Under the pieces are notes generated by a model, which did no database searches, was not told the DNA's origin, and saw only the letters and a program-made list of their open reading frames with translations. The position numbers and the translations under genes were made by a program. A stretch of DNA of 6,824 bases from Betaproteobacteria bacterium (GTDB lineage: Bacteria; Pseudomonadota; Gammaproteobacteria; Burkholderiales; SG8-39), in the NCBI GenBank assembly GCA_005884335.1, contig VBCJ01000284.1, positions 2,706 through 9,529 of the forward strand. The letters run 5' to 3'. The first letter of the stretch is position 1, and each line of letters starts with the position of its first letter. This document shows positions 6,117 through 6,824 of the stretch, one piece after another.

Positions 6117-6120
6117 GGAG
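6115..6120 (+). promoter_or_regulatory. Ribosome binding site of the DUF1330 gene
   Basis: GAGGAG overlaps the stop codon of the HAD phosphatase gene and lies six bases before the ATG at 6127. It supports co-transcription and fixes the start. Confidence 0.85.
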
Positions 6121-6126
6121 AAACCC

Positions 6127-6429
6127 ATGCCGGCCTATTGGGTAGCCCGCGCCAAAGTCAACGATCCCGTGGAATACAAGAAGTACGCGGACCGCGTGCC
6201 TGCGATCTTCGCGAAGTACGGCGCGAAGGTGCTCACGCGCGGCGGCCGCTACCAGACTCTCGAAGGACAGGAGAAATTCAACCGCTTCGTCGTCATCGAG
6301 TTCCCGAGCTTCGAGCAGGGCGTCGCGTGCTTCTACTCGCAGGAGTACAGGGAGGCCGCGGCGTTTCGCCGCAGGAACAAAGCGGGGGAAAACGAGCTGG
6401 TGATAATCGAGGCGGGAGAGGGCGCATGA
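6127..6429 (+). CDS. DUF1330 domain protein
   Basis: This is a 100-residue small cytosolic protein with no signal peptide or membrane segment. The pattern MPAYWVARAKVNDPVEYKKY, then GAKVLTRGGRYQTLEG and FVVIEFPSFEQGVACFYSQE, is typical of DUF1330, a ferredoxin-like dimeric alpha/beta-barrel family of unknown function. It starts 10 bases after the phosphatase stop, so it is the last gene of the ubiG operon; I see no evidence that it shares a pathway with ubiG. The family usually ends soon after the strand equivalent to ELVIIE. Here four to five extra residues (AGEGA) are encoded by DNA identical to an arm of the adjacent palindromic repeat. Confidence 0.88.
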   Translation: MPAYWVARAKVNDPVEYKKYADRVPAIFAKYGAKVLTRGGRYQTLEGQEKFNRFVVIEFPSFEQGVACFYSQEYREAAAFRRRNKAGENELVIIEAGEGA

Positions 6430-6437
6430 GGAGGCTT

Positions 6438-6461
6438 CCCTCTCCCGCTTGCGGGAGAGGG
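6438..6461. repeat. Perfect 24-bp palindrome of REP-like dispersed type
   Basis: CCCTCTCCCGC (6438-6448), TT, GCGGGAGAGGG (6451-6461) form a perfect 11-bp inverted repeat, followed by GCTAGGGTGAGGGC. This arrangement is a common interspersed element of proteobacterial intergenic DNA, recognised by the spurious peptides it encodes (LPQAGEG, SPACGRG). No T run follows, so it is not a canonical terminator, though it could block 3' exonuclease on the ubiG operon mRNA. The right-arm sequence occurs again at 6412-6422. Confidence 0.8.
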
Positions 6462-6485
6462 CTAGGGTGAGGGCCCCATCTATGG

Positions 6486-6491
6486 GATAAT
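6486..6491 (+). promoter_or_regulatory. Candidate -10 box for ssrA
   Basis: GATAAT matches five of six -10 bases and lies 19 bases before the mature tmRNA 5' end. That fits a short precursor leader removed by RNase P. No convincing -35 box is visible; the expected position falls just after the palindromic repeat. Confidence 0.35.
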
Positions 6492-6510
6492 TCTTCGCTG
6501 CAGAGAAATC

Positions 6511-6824
6511 GGGGGCGACCTGGTTTCGACGTGGGTTTCGAAGCAGCGCAGGGCATACCGAGGACCAGTGACCTCGTAAATCCATCTGGAAATTCTCAAA
6601 CGCCAACGACGAGCGTTTCGCTCTAGCCGCCTAATACCGGCTAGACGCTGCACTGGTTTGCTGATGGGCCAGGCTCCCTAAAAGGAGTGCAGCGTCATTC
6701 ACATCAGCTCCTGTGCGCGGTTTGGTCGCTTGGCCGCGCGCATCCGTCGAAGCGACTGGCTGAGCGTCAGCCTGCCGGCCGGCGGGCGCGAGGCGAGACC
6801 CAAATGACCAGGCTAAGTATGTAG
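6511..6824 (+). ncRNA. ssrA: tmRNA, one-piece type, 3' end cut by window edge
   Basis: tmRNA rescues stalled ribosomes by acting first as an alanyl-tRNA and then as an mRNA for a degradation tag, together with SmpB. The 5' acceptor/D-arm half begins GGGGGCGACCTGGTTTCGAC at 6511. Pseudoknot 1 is visible: CGAGG (6559-6563) with CCTCG (6572-6576), and CCAG (6565-6568) with CTGG (6586-6589). The tag reading frame follows, its stop in the loop of a 7-bp helix (CTAGCCG 6623-6629 with CGGCTAG 6638-6644). Next comes a 10-bp helix, GACGCTGCAC (6644-6653) with GTGCAGCGTC (6687-6696), enclosing a further pseudoknot. The 5' half precedes the tag, so this is the ordinary unpermuted form. The T-arm and 3' acceptor strand should lie within roughly 60 bases beyond the window. 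Confidence 0.97.
6602..6634 (+). other. tmRNA proteolysis tag frame, ANDERFALAA
   Basis: From the resume codon GCC at 6602, the frame reads A-N-D-E-R-F-A-L-A-A and stops at TAA (6632-6634). With the alanine carried by tmRNA, the tag is AANDERFALAA. The ALAA end is recognised by ClpXP/ClpAP, and AND fits SspB-type adaptor binding. The ANDER start is typical of Betaproteobacteria, which is the best taxonomic clue in the window. Confidence 0.95.

Noticed and set aside
6438..6461. The palindrome as an intrinsic terminator for the ubiG operon
   Set aside because: The stem is perfect but no T run follows it, and the sequence matches a dispersed-repeat pattern better.
6428..6490. GAGGAGG after the DUF1330 stop as the ribosome binding site of another small gene
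   Set aside because: No ATG or GTG lies at proper spacing. The only candidate, TTG at 6449, falls inside the palindromic repeat and its frame is very short.
1..6824. A hidden mobile element, toxin-antitoxin, defence system or CRISPR array
   Set aside because: Every stretch longer than about 220 bases is explained by housekeeping genes or tmRNA; no transposase, integrase, direct-repeat array or unassigned conserved frame was found.

Overview
The window looks like an ordinary chromosomal segment from a GC-rich betaproteobacterium, probably an uncultured or little-studied lineage of Burkholderiales or Nitrosomonadales type. This rests on the tmRNA tag ANDERFALAA, on the short OmpA-family lipoproteins with the C-terminal Cys-12-Cys signature common in that class, and on a gene neighbourhood (gyrA, OmpA, mtaD, ubiG, HAD phosphatase) that is conserved in Beta- and Gammaproteobacteria. 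The class assignment is inference from remembered families; no search was run.

Layout. Bases 1-1838 hold the first 612 codons of gyrA on the minus strand; the start is inside and the C-terminal domain runs off the left edge. A 214-bp divergent intergenic region separates gyrA from a plus-strand series: an OmpA-family lipoprotein with a TTG start (2053-2610), an intrinsic terminator (2636-2657), mtaD for methylthioadenosine/S-adenosylhomocysteine deaminase (2663-3988), a second OmpA-family lipoprotein (4070-4612), a strong intrinsic terminator (4631-4657), a 68-bp imperfect palindrome of dispersed-repeat type (4680-4747), then a tight operon of ubiG (4765-5457), a HAD phosphatase of Gph/MupP type (5454-6116) and a DUF1330 protein (6127-6429). 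A second dispersed-type palindrome (6438-6461) precedes ssrA (tmRNA), which begins near 6511 and is cut by the right edge before its 3' tRNA-like half.

How the genes fit together. MtaD can remove S-adenosylhomocysteine, the by-product of SAM-dependent methylation by UbiG in ubiquinone synthesis. The HAD phosphatase sits exactly where MupP, a peptidoglycan-recycling phosphatase, sits in Pseudomonas (gyrA, mtnA, mtaD, ubiG, mupP). With two peptidoglycan-binding OmpA lipoproteins alongside, the neighbourhood mixes cell-envelope and SAM/quinone housekeeping. tmRNA serves ribosome rescue.

No mobile gene, CRISPR array, phage gene or clearly new system is visible. The points most worth a second look are the regulatory DNA between genes: a terminator that ends five bases before the mtaD start, a palindromic repeat that supplies the ubiG leader, a repeat arm present three times around the end of the DUF1330 gene, and the Gph-versus-MupP question.
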